From Blautia sp. (lineage in GTDB: Bacteria; Bacillota; Clostridia; Lachnospirales; Lachnospiraceae): a stretch of DNA of 64,000 nt. The notes under the pieces are model-generated. The model was not told the DNA's origin, made no database searches, and saw only the letters and a list, made by a program, of their open reading frames with translations. Within the stretch, counting starts at the first letter, position 1, and each line of letters begins with the position of its first letter. Positions 32,220-40,839 of the stretch are shown one piece after another. The stretch spans positions 62,001 to 126,000 of the forward strand of contig JAETNR010000019.1 in NCBI GenBank assembly GCA_021772055.1, written 5' to 3'. Position numbers and translations under genes: made by a program.

Positions 32220-33593
32220 TTATTTTCCCATACAAAATTTACTGAAAATCTCATTTACCAGATCTTCCCCTACCTCTTCTCCGATGATCCTGCCCAGGCT
32301 TTCATATGCGCTCATAAGGTCAATGGAAAAAAAGTCCTCAGGCATGCACATTTCAATGCTGTTTTTTACCAGTTCAAGACTTTTTTTCGCCTCTTCAAGC
32401 GCTTCTTTATGTCGGGCATTGGTAATATAAACTTCATCGTTAAATGATAGATTTCCGGAAAAGAACAGGTTTTTGATTTCTTCTTCAAGCTCCCGGATTC
32501 CTGTTTCTTCTACTGCGGAAACAGGGATGATGGTATGTCCTGTCTTTTTCTGCAAAGTCTCCATATCCACTGCGGAAGCTAAGTCTGTTTTATTATACAA
32601 CACAATGGCTTTTTTGTCAGAAAGCATTTGTATGATTTCTTCATCATTTTCATCAAGGGGTGTGGAAGAGTCCACCACATAAAGGATCAGGTCTGCGTCT
32701 TTTGCTATTTCCCTGGCTTTTTCCACCCCTATTTTTTCTACGATATCCTGTGTTTCCCGGATTCCTGCAGTATCGATCATCCTTAAGGTTACTCCGTGGA
32801 GGTTGATGTATTCCTCCAGGATATCTCTGGTAGTTCCGGCAATGTCTGTAACGATGGCTCTGTTTTCTCCTACCAGAAGATTCAAAAGAGAGGATTTCCC
32901 TGCATTGGGTTTGCCAAGGATCACTGTCTTAATTCCTTCACGGATTATTTTTCCGTCATCTGCAGTTTTCAACAAATTACAGATTTCCCGGTGCTCGTTT
33001 TCCACAATCTCCAGAAGCTGCTGTGGATAGCCATCCAGGCTTATGTGTTCCGGATCATCCAAAGCAGATTCAATATATGCAATGTGGTAAATTAAATGGC
33101 TTCGGATTTCCTTTACAGAACGCATAAGAGAACCCTTAAGCTGTTCCATGGAGCTTTTCAGAGCATATTCATTCTGGGCATTGATTACATCAATAACCGC
33201 TTCTGCCTGTGAAAGATCCAGCCTTCCGTTTAGAAATGCCCTTTTCGTAAATTCACCGGGCTCTGCAATACCGGCTCCGTTTTTTAAAACCGTCTCAAGA
33301 ACTCTTTTCATGGCAAAAACGCCACCATGACAGTCAATCTCTACCGTATCCTCTCCTGTAAAGGTACGGGGAGCCTTCATGATCATTACAAGAACCTCAT
33401 CGATCAATTCTTCTCCGTCATAAATATATCCGTAATGTATGGTGTGGGTGGAAACTTTTTTGATATCCTTTTTTCCTCCCTTGGAGCGGTAGATTCTGGA
33501 TATGACTTCCATTGCTTCCTCTCCGCTGATACGCACGATTCCGATTCCCGATGTGCTCATAGCTGTTGAAATTGCAGCGATTGTCCTTTCCAT
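32220..33593 (-). CDS. mnmE: tRNA modification GTPase MnmE (TrmE)
   Basis: 457 residues from ATG 33593, four bases after AGGAGG. The N-terminal formyl-THF-binding domain begins TIAAISTAMSTSGIGIVRISG. The G domain has P-loop GKPNAGKSSLLNLL, DIAGTTRD, DTAGIRET and NKTD. The C-terminus ends FCMGK, where the conserved Cys takes part in the reaction. Partner of MnmG, 70 bases downstream. Confidence 0.96.
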   Translation of the reverse strand: MERTIAAISTAMSTSGIGIVRISGEEAMEVISRIYRSKGGKKDIKKVSTHTIHYGYIYDGEELIDEVLVMIMKAPRTFTGEDTVEIDCHGGVFAMKRVLETVLKNGAGIAEPGEFTKRAFLNGRLDLSQAEAVIDVINAQNEYALKSSMEQLKGSLMRSVKEIRSHLIYHIAYIESALDDPEHISLDGYPQQLLEIVENEHREICNLLKTADDGKIIREGIKTVILGKPNAGKSSLLNLLVGENRAIVTDIAGTTRDILEEYINLHGVTLRMIDTAGIRETQDIVEKIGVEKAREIAKDADLILYVVDSSTPLDENDEEIIQMLSDKKAIVLYNKTDLASAVDMETLQKKTGHTIIPVSAVEETGIRELEEEIKNLFFSGNLSFNDEVYITNARHKEALEEAKKSLELVKNSIEMCMPEDFFSIDLMSAYESLGRIIGEEVGEDLVNEIFSKFCMGK

Positions 33594-33617
33594 AATACCT
33601 CCTGAATTTCTGGCAAT

Positions 33618-33690
33618 AAAAAATGTTATTCCGAGTAAAAGCACACGTACCTTACGTGTTATTCACGCTTTCACCTAGAATAACATTTTT
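33618..33690 (-). terminator. Branched hairpin/terminator between jag and mnmE
   Basis: An outer 12-13-bp stem AAAAATGTTATTC / GAATAACATTTTT encloses about 45 bases with an inner ACACGTA/TACGTGT hairpin. On the minus strand it ends in TTTTTT, so it may terminate or attenuate transcription from jag into mnmE. Confidence 0.65.
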
Positions 33691-33702
33691 AAAGACTATA
33701 TA

Positions 33703-34683
33703 CTAGTATCTTTTTAATTTTACTACTACATGGCGATATGGTTCTTCCCCTTCACTGACGGTCTCTACAAATTTATTTCCTTGCAGAGCGGAATGGATGA
33801 TCCTTCTCTCATATGGATTCATGGGTTCCAAAACAACCGCTTTTCTGGTTTTCTTTACTTTGTAGGCAATTCCTCTTGCCAGGTTCTCCAGTGTTTCTTT
33901 TCTGCGCCTTCTGTAGTCCTCTGTATCAAGCTTTACACGGATATAATTTGCTTTTCCTTTATTTACTACCAGGCTTGTCAGATACTGAAGAGAATCCAGG
34001 GTCTGTCCTCTTTTTCCAATGAGGATTCCCATATCTTCCCCTTCAAAATCCACTTCCAAGCATCCGTCTAATGTATTATATTTGGAGGTAATTTCTACCT
34101 CACCAAGATTCATGGATGCAAAAACATCACGGAGAAATACGATGGCACGCTCTTCTATTTCTTTGATTTCTGCGGGATCTGTAAGGATTTCTACAGGTTT
34201 GGAAGCCTTTACAGGTTTCTCCTTCACCGGTTTTTCCTTCTGCACTTTTTCCTTTGGCTCTCTGTTTTCTTTTACAGGTTTTTCTTTTACAGGCTTTTCT
34301 TTTGCAGGACGATCCTTCTGATGTTTTTCTTTCTGCGGTTTCTGCGGTTTTTCTTTAAACTCTTTTGGCTGCGGCGGCTCCTTTGTTTCTTTGAATTCTT
34401 TCACAGGTTCTGCCTTTGGTTTTGGAGTTTCTCTCTTCTTTTCTTCCTTAATGGAATCCAGTTTTACGGATTCTACTATTTTTTCAATCTCAACATCCTC
34501 AGAAACGGATTCTGCTTTGCGGACTTTAATGATCGCAGGCTTACTTCCGATTCCAAAAAATCCACTGCTTCCTTCTGTGATTACCTGAATTTCCAACTGA
34601 TCACTGGAAGCACCAAGCTCTATACATGCTTTTGTAATCGCTTCGCTCTTTGTTTTTGCTGAAAACTGGATAAAATCTTCCAT
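33703..34683 (-). CDS. jag: RNA-binding protein Jag/KhpB
   Basis: 326 residues, longer than usual because of a linker. Residues 1-50 are the Jag N-terminal domain (IQFSAKTKSEAITKACIELG, GFFGIGSKPAIIKV). Residues about 75-165 are a Lys/Glu/Pro-rich low-complexity region with repeats of the type KPVKEK. Then the KH domain (DMGILIGKRGQTLDSLQYL) and the R3H domain (ETLENLARGIAYKVKKTRKA, RRIIHSALQGN). It binds RNA with KhpA and affects envelope and division. Standard position after yidC. Confidence 0.94.
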   Translation of the reverse strand: MEDFIQFSAKTKSEAITKACIELGASSDQLEIQVITEGSSGFFGIGSKPAIIKVRKAESVSEDVEIEKIVESVKLDSIKEEKKRETPKPKAEPVKEFKETKEPPQPKEFKEKPQKPQKEKHQKDRPAKEKPVKEKPVKENREPKEKVQKEKPVKEKPVKASKPVEILTDPAEIKEIEERAIVFLRDVFASMNLGEVEITSKYNTLDGCLEVDFEGEDMGILIGKRGQTLDSLQYLTSLVVNKGKANYIRVKLDTEDYRRRRKETLENLARGIAYKVKKTRKAVVLEPMNPYERRIIHSALQGNKFVETVSEGEEPYRHVVVKLKRY

Positions 34684-34704
34684 TATTTGCCCCTCCGTTC
34701 CTTA

Positions 34705-35994
34705 CTACTTCTTCTTATTTCTCTCATTGTAATCCCTTACCATATTGGCCTTGGCAGTAATACTTCCAGGTTTTGCATTTACCGCCTTCTGGTAAGACTC
34801 TTCAACCTTTTTGACTCTTTCATCAACATTTTTGCCGCTCTGGCCTTTATCAATCTTGTTGATATTTTTTACACTCTGATGAGCCTGATTGGTTATCTTC
34901 TGGGGAGGAAGTCCTGCTTTTTCACGTTTCTTCTCCATCTTTTTCATGTTTTCATTTACAAGCTCGTTAATATCGATCTTATCCATGTGACGGTTAATGA
35001 TATACTGCTGGATACTCCTTACTACTGCACTGGCGATCCAGTAAATACCAAGACCAACCGGGAATGTAAAACAGAATACAGCGGACATCAGAGGCATGAC
35101 CGTGTTCATCATCTTCATAGAACCATTCATGGGATTATTCTGACCATCCTGCTGTTCAGGCTGTGGCATCAGCTTAATATTCAGCATCTGGGTAGCCCAG
35201 GATAAAACAGGGATCGCAACTGCAGCGATTGCCAGAATAATGGCTCCGCCTGCCAATGCTGCCTGAATATAGTTCCATGGCTGCTCTGCAATATTTAATA
35301 CACCAAAAGTCTGCATTCCGGTAATTTTCTCTGCAGTATTTTCAATCGTATCAGAAAATGCAGAAAACTGGCTCATTTTTGACACGCTTTCCCACTGGGA
35401 TGGGGACAATGCGTATAAAAAGTCAATAATAGAGTCTCTGGTTGCTACTTCGTTATCCAGAATCAGTCTGACTCTCGTCATGTTATTTTCTGTAATAAAT
35501 TTCTGTATAATATCCGTATATCCGCTTACTGCAATAATCTTATCAGCAACACCGATAAAAATGTTTTTTACACTGCCTACATAAGCAGGAATGTTCTGAA
35601 TTACCTGCCATAAAGCTAATAAAATAGGCATCTGTATCAAAAGCTGCACACAGCTTCCTGTAGGGGAAACTCCGTATTTCTGATATACTGCGGAAGTCTC
35701 TTCCTGCATTTTCATCATAGAATCCTGATCTTTTTTACCCTGATACTTCTTCTGTACCTTCTGAAGCTCCGGCTGCATGATTGCACTCAGCTTCGAAAAC
35801 TTCTGCTGCTTAATCTGCAGCGGGGTCATAAGGGCATAAATCAGGATACTGAAAATAATAATACACAGACCCAGGTTCTGAATTCCGAATAATCCATCCA
35901 GAGCCATATAAATACCGTTCATGATCCATCCAAGCAAAGATGCCACCTGACCTATGATCGGCGTTCCGCTTTTTGTAGCTAAAATCATCTCCAA
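34705..35994 (-). CDS. yidC: Membrane protein insertase YidC
   Basis: About 429 residues. Core YidC helices include GLCIIIFSILIYALMTPLQI followed by the KLSAIMQPELQKVQKKYQGK cytoplasmic coiled coil, PTGSCVQLLIQMPILLALWQ and VFCFTFPVGLGIYWIASA. A roughly 100-residue insert between helices and a long basic C-terminal tail (EKKREKAGLPPQK) are typical of clostridial YidC. Start codon is TTG 35994, eight bases after AGGAGG; TTG 36000 is too close. It inserts and folds membrane proteins with or without SecYEG. Confidence 0.95.
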   Translation of the reverse strand: MEMILATKSGTPIIGQVASLLGWIMNGIYMALDGLFGIQNLGLCIIIFSILIYALMTPLQIKQQKFSKLSAIMQPELQKVQKKYQGKKDQDSMMKMQEETSAVYQKYGVSPTGSCVQLLIQMPILLALWQVIQNIPAYVGSVKNIFIGVADKIIAVSGYTDIIQKFITENNMTRVRLILDNEVATRDSIIDFLYALSPSQWESVSKMSQFSAFSDTIENTAEKITGMQTFGVLNIAEQPWNYIQAALAGGAIILAIAAVAIPVLSWATQMLNIKLMPQPEQQDGQNNPMNGSMKMMNTVMPLMSAVFCFTFPVGLGIYWIASAVVRSIQQYIINRHMDKIDINELVNENMKKMEKKREKAGLPPQKITNQAHQSVKNINKIDKGQSGKNVDERVKKVEESYQKAVNAKPGSITAKANMVRDYNERNKKK

Positions 35995-36063
35995 GTTCAA
36001 TTCCTCCTAGAATCCTGAACTGACAGGTTCTTACCTATTCCGGCTTCCCCGGTTCCTGCCTCT

Positions 36064-36276
36064 TTATGGCACAGGATCATATCCTCCATGAGAAAAAGGA
36101 TTGCACCGCAGGATTCTCCATACTGCAAGCAAACTCCCCTTCACTGCGCCATATTTTTCGATTGCTTCTAAACCATATTGAGAACATGTGGGAATATAAG
36201 GACATTTTGTTCTCTTCATCGGCGATAAATACTTTTGATAGAGGCGTATCATTTTAATTAGAAATTTCTTCATCAT
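36064..36276 (-). CDS. yidD: Membrane protein insertion efficiency factor YidD
   Basis: About 70 residues; the family signature is complete: [15 protein letters not shown] start ([14 protein letters not shown]), [19 protein letters not shown] with three Cys, and [22 protein letters not shown]. It overlaps rnpA by 23 bases. ATG 36276 follows AGGTGAG; a GTG at 36285 is in frame. Confidence 0.95.
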   Translation of the reverse strand: MMKKFLIKMIRLYQKYLSPMKRTKCPYIPTCSQYGLEAIEKYGAVKGSLLAVWRILRCNPFSHGGYDPVP

Positions 36277-36619
36277 TGTTCTCACCTATGATGTGATGCC
36301 TGTTTGCAAGATGTAAAAGAGCTCTCTCCACGTCTTTATAAGTAATATCCTTCGCTGATGGGCGGGCTATCACAACAATATCCAAACCATTTTTAAATTC
36401 CATTTCATTTAATCGATAACTTTCTCTGATCAACCTGGTGACTCTGTGGCGAACCACACTATTTCCTACTTTTTTGCTTACTGATATTCCCAGACGATTC
36501 TTCCTGTATTGATTTTTCAATACATACATCACCAGATACCGATTTGCTTGTGATGTTCCATTTTTGTATACGTGTTGAAAATCTTTATTTTTTTTCAAGG
36601 ACTCCGAATGAATCATCGA
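36254..36619 (-). CDS. rnpA: Ribonuclease P protein component
   Basis: 121 residues from ATG 36619 (GAAGGAAGGGGG before it). Conserved: [24 protein letters not shown], and the RNR motif region [26 protein letters not shown]. It assists RNase P RNA in 5' maturation of tRNAs. In the rpmH-rnpA-yidD-yidC-jag operon. Confidence 0.96.
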   Translation of the reverse strand, partial: SMIHSESLKKNKDFQHVYKNGTSQANRYLVMYVLKNQYRKNRLGISVSKKVGNSVVRHRVTRLIRESYRLNEMEFKNGLDIVVIARPSAKDITYKDVERALLHLANRHHIIGENNDEEISN

Positions 36620-36689
36620 ATCCCCCTTCCTTCTACCTGTCTTTGGTAAAAGCCATCCATATCCTTCTTTTGAAAGATATATAGAAGAA

Positions 36690-36711
36690 AAGACCACATA
36701 AATGCGGTCTT
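36690..36711 (-). terminator. Partial terminator between rpmH and rnpA
   Basis: Minus strand AAGACCGCA, 4-base loop, TGTGGTCTT, then TTCTTC; it overlaps the rpmH stop codon. Probably lowers rnpA output relative to rpmH, an arrangement common in this operon. Confidence 0.6.
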
Positions 36712-36844
36712 ATGCTGATAATCTCTTTCTTCCTTTTAACCTTCTTGCAGCTAATACTTTACGGCCTCCCTTTGTGCTCATACGTGCTCTGAAACCGTGT
36801 ACCTTAGCTCTTGATCTCTTTTTCGGCTGAAATGTCATTTTCAT
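36710..36844 (-). CDS. rpmH: Ribosomal protein L34
   Basis: 44 residues: begins [20 protein letters not shown], continues [20 protein letters not shown] and ends RLSA, the full L34 sequence. Start ATG at 36844, preceded by AAAGGAGGTG. It is too short for many gene finders but unmistakable. First gene of the leftward origin operon. Confidence 0.98.
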   Translation of the reverse strand: MKMTFQPKKRSRAKVHGFRARMSTKGGRKVLAARRLKGRKRLSA

Positions 36845-36907
36845 AGGTGAAACACCTCCTTTATCTATTCATACATTGTTTCATTTTTTTCATAGAACAT
36901 CGTTTTA

Positions 36908-36936
36908 ATTATATGCGTAAAGTGGGGATTCGTCAA
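36908..36936 (-). promoter_or_regulatory. rpmH operon promoter
   Basis: Minus strand TTGACG, 17-bp spacer, TATAAT; 64 bases before rpmH. Confidence 0.88.
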
Positions 36937-36958
36937 GGGGAATTTGAAAAAACTGGAC

Positions 36959-37178
36959 GCAAGAGGTGCAGGGTGTGTTCGTTTACAGAATGGCCCGCTT
37001 CCCTTCAACTAAGTTCTAAGACGCACTCCGGAAGAAAGGTTCGTTGAACCTTTCTTCCGGCCCCCTCCGGGGTAAGTTCGTCGCGAGAGCGCTCCTCACT
37101 AAGTGCTTACTAAGAACTGGATTTTCAGGCGCGCTTTCCGCCAAAATTCTGTAAACGAACACACCCTGCACCTCTTGC
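36959..37178. repeat. 220-bp inverted-repeat element, 33-bp perfect ends
   Basis: 36959-36991 and 37146-37178 are exact reverse complements (33 bp, core GTGCAGGGTGTGTTCGTTT). Inside, CCGGAAGAAAGGTTC / GAACCTTTCTTCCGG (37029-37061) is a perfect 15-bp hairpin. It is GC-rich against an AT-rich origin region, and no gene is present. Confidence 0.85.
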
Positions 37179-37399
37179 TGAGATTTGGTTTCAGTAGGTA
37201 GTAAAGGTGAAAAAACAGGCAGGGAATCCAAAAGAAACGACATAATTCGTTCTCCTTCCGGGTTTTTCACCCTTACCCTCACGAAATCAAATACACAGCC
37301 CGGAGAGCGGATACTGCCTGGTTCATGGGGCTTGGCGAAAAGTGAGTCCGAAAATCCAGCTCTTAGTAAGCACTTGCTGAGGAGCGCTCTCGCGACGAA
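37077..37399. repeat. Inverted pair of a 50-bp GC-rich unit flanking 220 bp
   Basis: The unit beginning TTCGTCGCGAGAGCGCTCCT (37077-37126) recurs inverted at 37350-37399 with three mismatches. The first copy lies inside the 220-bp element above. The nested arrangement suggests successive insertion or rearrangement of a REP/MITE-like unit. Confidence 0.8.
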
Positions 37400-37429
37400 G
37401 CTCCCCCCTGTGGAAGATATCTTGATAAT

Positions 37430-37860
37430 ATGGTGGATAAAATCAGTTTACGTAAAATTATCCACATTTTGTGGATAACTTGTGGATAACTCCCGTTTTT
37501 TAGTTTAAACAATCCACTTTTGCCTTATTCTTTTTACACACCTCCATTAAAAAACCCTTTATTTACGCTATTTTGACACGTGGATTCTTTTTTCCCCATA
37601 ATTTGTGGATAACTTTCATTTTTCTTCCTGTTATGACAATATATTTTTCGCTTTCCACATATCCACAATTATCCACATCCTACTTTCACACATCTTCCGC
37701 CAAAAAAAAGTGTGACAAACCCAAAAAACACCTACAAATTTCTTGTTGTTAGGCATTGCGAAAAAAGAGGATTTATTATAATATATTAAAAGGATATTTA
37801 TGTCTATTCATGAAATAGAAACGGTCTTTATTTATATAGAAGCTAAATGAACCAGGAGAA
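37430..37860. other. oriC: Chromosomal replication origin oriC, dnaA-proximal DnaA-box cluster
   Basis: DnaA boxes TTATCCACA: plus strand at 37458 and 37669, minus strand at 37470, 37481 and 37604; ATATCCACA (one mismatch) at 37659. Between the boxes and dnaA lies a very AT-rich stretch (about 37740-37850) suitable as unwinding region. The divergence of rpmH and dnaA and the strand switch support this as oriC. The rest of 36845-37430 holds the inverted repeats listed separately. Confidence 0.92.
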
Positions 37861-39225
37861 ATGATGAAGATGAATAAAGTAATGGAAAAATGGGACGAGA
37901 TTCTGCAGATCGTCAAAACCGAATATGATGTGGCCGAGGTAGCCTTTAATACCTGGTTAAAGCCGCTGAAGGTTTATCAGGTAGAAGGGAATCTGGTTAC
38001 AATTCTGGTTCCTTCCGAACAGATGGTTTTAATTAATATTATTACAAAAAAATACAAACTGCCTCTTCAGGTGACCATTTGTGATGTTTGTGGAATGTCT
38101 GACTGTCAAATCAAGTTCATTCTTCCTGAAGAAGTTCCGCAAAAAGAAGCTTCTTATAATAATCAGGTACAGGATACCCGTTATGAAGAAGCTCATTTGA
38201 ATCCGAAATATACATTTGACACCTTCATCGTAGGCAGCAATAACAAATTTGCTCAAGCTGCGGCCCTTGCAGTGGCCGAATCTCCCGGGGATACCTACAA
38301 TCCGCTTTTTATATACGGAGGTGCCGGACTTGGCAAGACTCACCTGATGCATTCTATTGCACACTATATTATAGAAAATAATCAGGACAGCAAGGTGCTC
38401 TACGTTACCAGTGAGGAATTTACCAATGAGCTGATCGAGACAATCCGAAACGGAAATAATACGGCAATGACCAAATTCCGTGAAAAATACAGAAATATTG
38501 ACGTTCTTCTGGTCGACGATATTCAGTTTATTATAGGAAAGGAATCCACACAGGAAGAGTTTTTCCATACCTTTAACAGTCTGCACAGTGCCAAAAAGCA
38601 GATCATCATTTCCTCTGATAAACCGCCCAAGGATATGGAAATTCTGGAAGAGCGCTTCCGTTCCCGTTTCGAATGGGGGCTGATTGCAGACATTACTCTT
38701 CCGGATTATGAAACCAGAATGGCAATTCTTCATAAAAAAGAAGAAATGGACGGCTATAATATTAATGAAGAAGTCATAAAATACATTGCCAATAATATTA
38801 AATCCAATATCCGTGAACTGGAAGGAGCCTTTAATAAAGTAATGGCTTTTGCAAAGCTGGAACAGCGGGAGGTTACCTTAGAACTTGCCGAACAGGCACT
38901 AAAAGATATTGTTTCACCGGACAAAAAGAGAATTATTACACCGGAATATGTAATTTCCGTTGTTTCAGAACACTTTAATGTATCAGCAGCCGACTTATCC
39001 GGCAATAAGCGCAACAGTAAAGTTGTGGTACCAAGACAGATTGCCATGTACCTTTGCAGAGACCTGATCGACACTTCTTTGAAAACCATTGGAAAAAGCC
39101 TTGGGAACCGTGACCATACTACAGTAATGCACGGCATTGAAAAAATTGAAAAAGAAATAGAGACCAACGACAATTTAAGAAACACTGTGGACATTTTAAA
39201 GAAAAAGATTAATCCACAAAGCTAA
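37861..39225 (+). CDS. dnaA: Chromosomal replication initiator DnaA
   Basis: 454 residues. Domain I (1-80, VMEKWDEILQIVKTEYDVAEVAFNTWLKPL in pieces), a short linker, AAA+ domain III with NPKYTFDTFIVGSNNKFA, Walker A GGAGLGKTHLMHSI, Walker B LLVDDIQFI, and domain IV with the DNA-binding signature NRDHTTVMHG. ATP-bound DnaA melts oriC. AGGAG precedes three closely spaced in-frame ATGs (37861, 37864, 37870); the exact start is uncertain by up to three residues. Confidence 0.98.
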   Translation: MMKMNKVMEKWDEILQIVKTEYDVAEVAFNTWLKPLKVYQVEGNLVTILVPSEQMVLINIITKKYKLPLQVTICDVCGMSDCQIKFILPEEVPQKEASYNNQVQDTRYEEAHLNPKYTFDTFIVGSNNKFAQAAALAVAESPGDTYNPLFIYGGAGLGKTHLMHSIAHYIIENNQDSKVLYVTSEEFTNELIETIRNGNNTAMTKFREKYRNIDVLLVDDIQFIIGKESTQEEFFHTFNSLHSAKKQIIISSDKPPKDMEILEERFRSRFEWGLIADITLPDYETRMAILHKKEEMDGYNINEEVIKYIANNIKSNIRELEGAFNKVMAFAKLEQREVTLELAEQALKDIVSPDKKRIITPEYVISVVSEHFNVSAADLSGNKRNSKVVVPRQIAMYLCRDLIDTSLKTIGKSLGNRDHTTVMHGIEKIEKEIETNDNLRNTVDILKKKINPQS

Positions 39226-39230
39226 GATAT

Positions 39231-39321
39231 TTTTCCACATAAGCAGTGTATAAGCATTGCCTTTATTGTTAATTAATGTGTATAACTTTTTCCTGAATTT
39301 CAGCGAATGTGGTTATACACA
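39231..39321. other. Second DnaA-box group between dnaA and dnaN
   Basis: Perfect TTATACACA at 39313 and its reverse at 39277, plus one-mismatch boxes at 39231 (TTTTCCACA) and 39245 (AGTGTATAA). Origins in Firmicutes are often bipartite around dnaA; these may be the second part or may regulate dnaN. Confidence 0.75.
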
Positions 39322-39493
39322 ATTCTTTCACACCTTCAACCACAACTTTTACACGAAGTTATCCCACGGCAAAAAGCCTTGTAATACTGGGCTTAAATGA
39401 GTTTTTCACAAATTCACAGCCCCTACGGCGATGACTGCGGATATCTTCTAAATTATGATATATGAAAAAACCACTTTAACCAGGAAGGGAGTT

Positions 39494-40618
39494 ATGCACC
39501 ATATGAAAATCATTTGTTCCAAAAACAGTTTACTAAAAAGCGTCAACATTTCATTAAAAGCTGTTCCATCAAAAACAACCATGCCTATCTTGGAATGTAT
39601 ATTGATCGATGCAACAACCAATCAGATCAAATTTACTTCTAATGATATGGAACTTGGAATTGAAACAGTTGTAGAAGGACACATTGAAGAAAAAGGTATG
39701 ATTGCCCTGGATGCCAAAATTCTGTATGAAATTATAAGAAGACTCCCTGACAATGATGTTACGATTAAAACAGACGACAAATATACAGCAACCATTACCT
39801 GTGAAAAAGCAAAATTCAATATTCCTGGAAAATCAGGAGAAGATTTTGCTTACCTTCCTTTGATCGAAAGAGAAGAGGCACTTACGATTTCACAGTATAC
39901 GCTGAAGGAAATGATACGTCAGACGATTTTTTCCATTGCAGTAAACGAAAATAATCGTCTGATGACTGGTGAATTATTTGAGATTAAGGATAATTGTCTG
40001 AAAATCGTATCTCTGGACGGACATCGTATTTCTATCAGAAAAATGCCTCTGAAGAGAGAATATTCTGACAGAAAAATTGTTGTTCCCGGAAAGACATTAA
40101 GTGAGATCAGTAAGATCCTTTCCGGAGAAGTAGATGATATGGTCAGCATTTTCTTTACGAAAAACCATATTTTATTTGAATTTGACCAGACTATGGTAGT
40201 TTCCAGACTGATTGAAGGAGATTACTTCCGTATTGAGCAGATGCTTTCCAGTGATTATGAAACAAAACTGACAATCAACAAAAAAGAATTCCTGGATTGT
40301 ATTGACCGTGCTACCCTTCTTGTGCGGGAGGGAGATAAGAAGCCGATTATTATCAGCATCACAGATAACAGGATGGAATTAAAAATTGATTCTGCCATGG
40401 GTTCCATGAATGAGGATATTGATATTGAGAAGGATGGAAAGGATATTCTTATTGGGTTCAATCCAAAATTCTTAATTGATGCACTGAAAGTAATTGATGA
40501 TGAAACCATTACCATCTATCTGGTAAATCCAAAGGCACCGTGTTTTATCAGAGATGATGAGGAAAATTATACGTATCTGATTCTGCCTGTAAATATTAAC
40601 CAGAACCAGGCAAGATAG
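39494..40618 (+). CDS. dnaN: DNA polymerase III beta subunit (sliding clamp)
   Basis: About 374 residues. Three clamp domains: IICSKNSLLKSVNISLKAVP, SKTTMPILECILIDA; PGKSGEDFAYLP; GDYFRIEQMLSSD; and the C-terminal hydrophobic end TYLILPVNI. It tethers polymerase to DNA as a dimeric ring. ATG 39494 follows GGAAGGGAG; ATG 39503 is the alternative and matches the usual MK start. Confidence 0.97.
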   Translation: MHHMKIICSKNSLLKSVNISLKAVPSKTTMPILECILIDATTNQIKFTSNDMELGIETVVEGHIEEKGMIALDAKILYEIIRRLPDNDVTIKTDDKYTATITCEKAKFNIPGKSGEDFAYLPLIEREEALTISQYTLKEMIRQTIFSIAVNENNRLMTGELFEIKDNCLKIVSLDGHRISIRKMPLKREYSDRKIVVPGKTLSEISKILSGEVDDMVSIFFTKNHILFEFDQTMVVSRLIEGDYFRIEQMLSSDYETKLTINKKEFLDCIDRATLLVREGDKKPIIISITDNRMELKIDSAMGSMNEDIDIEKDGKDILIGFNPKFLIDALKVIDDETITIYLVNPKAPCFIRDDEENYTYLILPVNINQNQAR

Positions 40619-40629
40619 GAGATTTTACA

Positions 40630-40836
40630 ATGGAAATCAGAATTAAGGACGATTTTATTAAGCTTGGGCAGGCTTTAAAGCTGGCCGGAGTTGTTGAAGA
40701 CGGCGTAGAAGCTAAGTACGTGATTTCGGATGGACTTGTCAAAGTGAATGGGGAAGTAGATGAACGCCGCGGCAGAAAGGTTTATGTAGGAGATATTATT
40801 TCCTTTAAGGGAAATGATATGAAAGTCATCAGGTGA
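40630..40836 (+). CDS. yaaA: S4-domain RNA-binding protein YaaA
   Basis: 68 residues, a single S4 domain (IKLGQALKLAGVVEDGVEAKYVIS, GLVKVNGEVDERRGRKVYVGD). It always sits between dnaN and recF in Firmicutes, as here, and overlaps neither. Thought to bind ribosomal RNA. Confidence 0.95.
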   Translation: MEIRIKDDFIKLGQALKLAGVVEDGVEAKYVISDGLVKVNGEVDERRGRKVYVGDIISFKGNDMKVIR

Positions 40837-40839
40837 TTT

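Noticed and set aside
33703-34683. KPVKEK-type repeats in Jag as something novel
   Set aside because: Lys/Glu/Pro-rich linkers of variable length between the Jag-N and KH domains are common in this family.
36847-37282. Short open frames over the inverted repeats near oriC
   Set aside because: They run through nested palindromes on both strands and lack ribosome sites.
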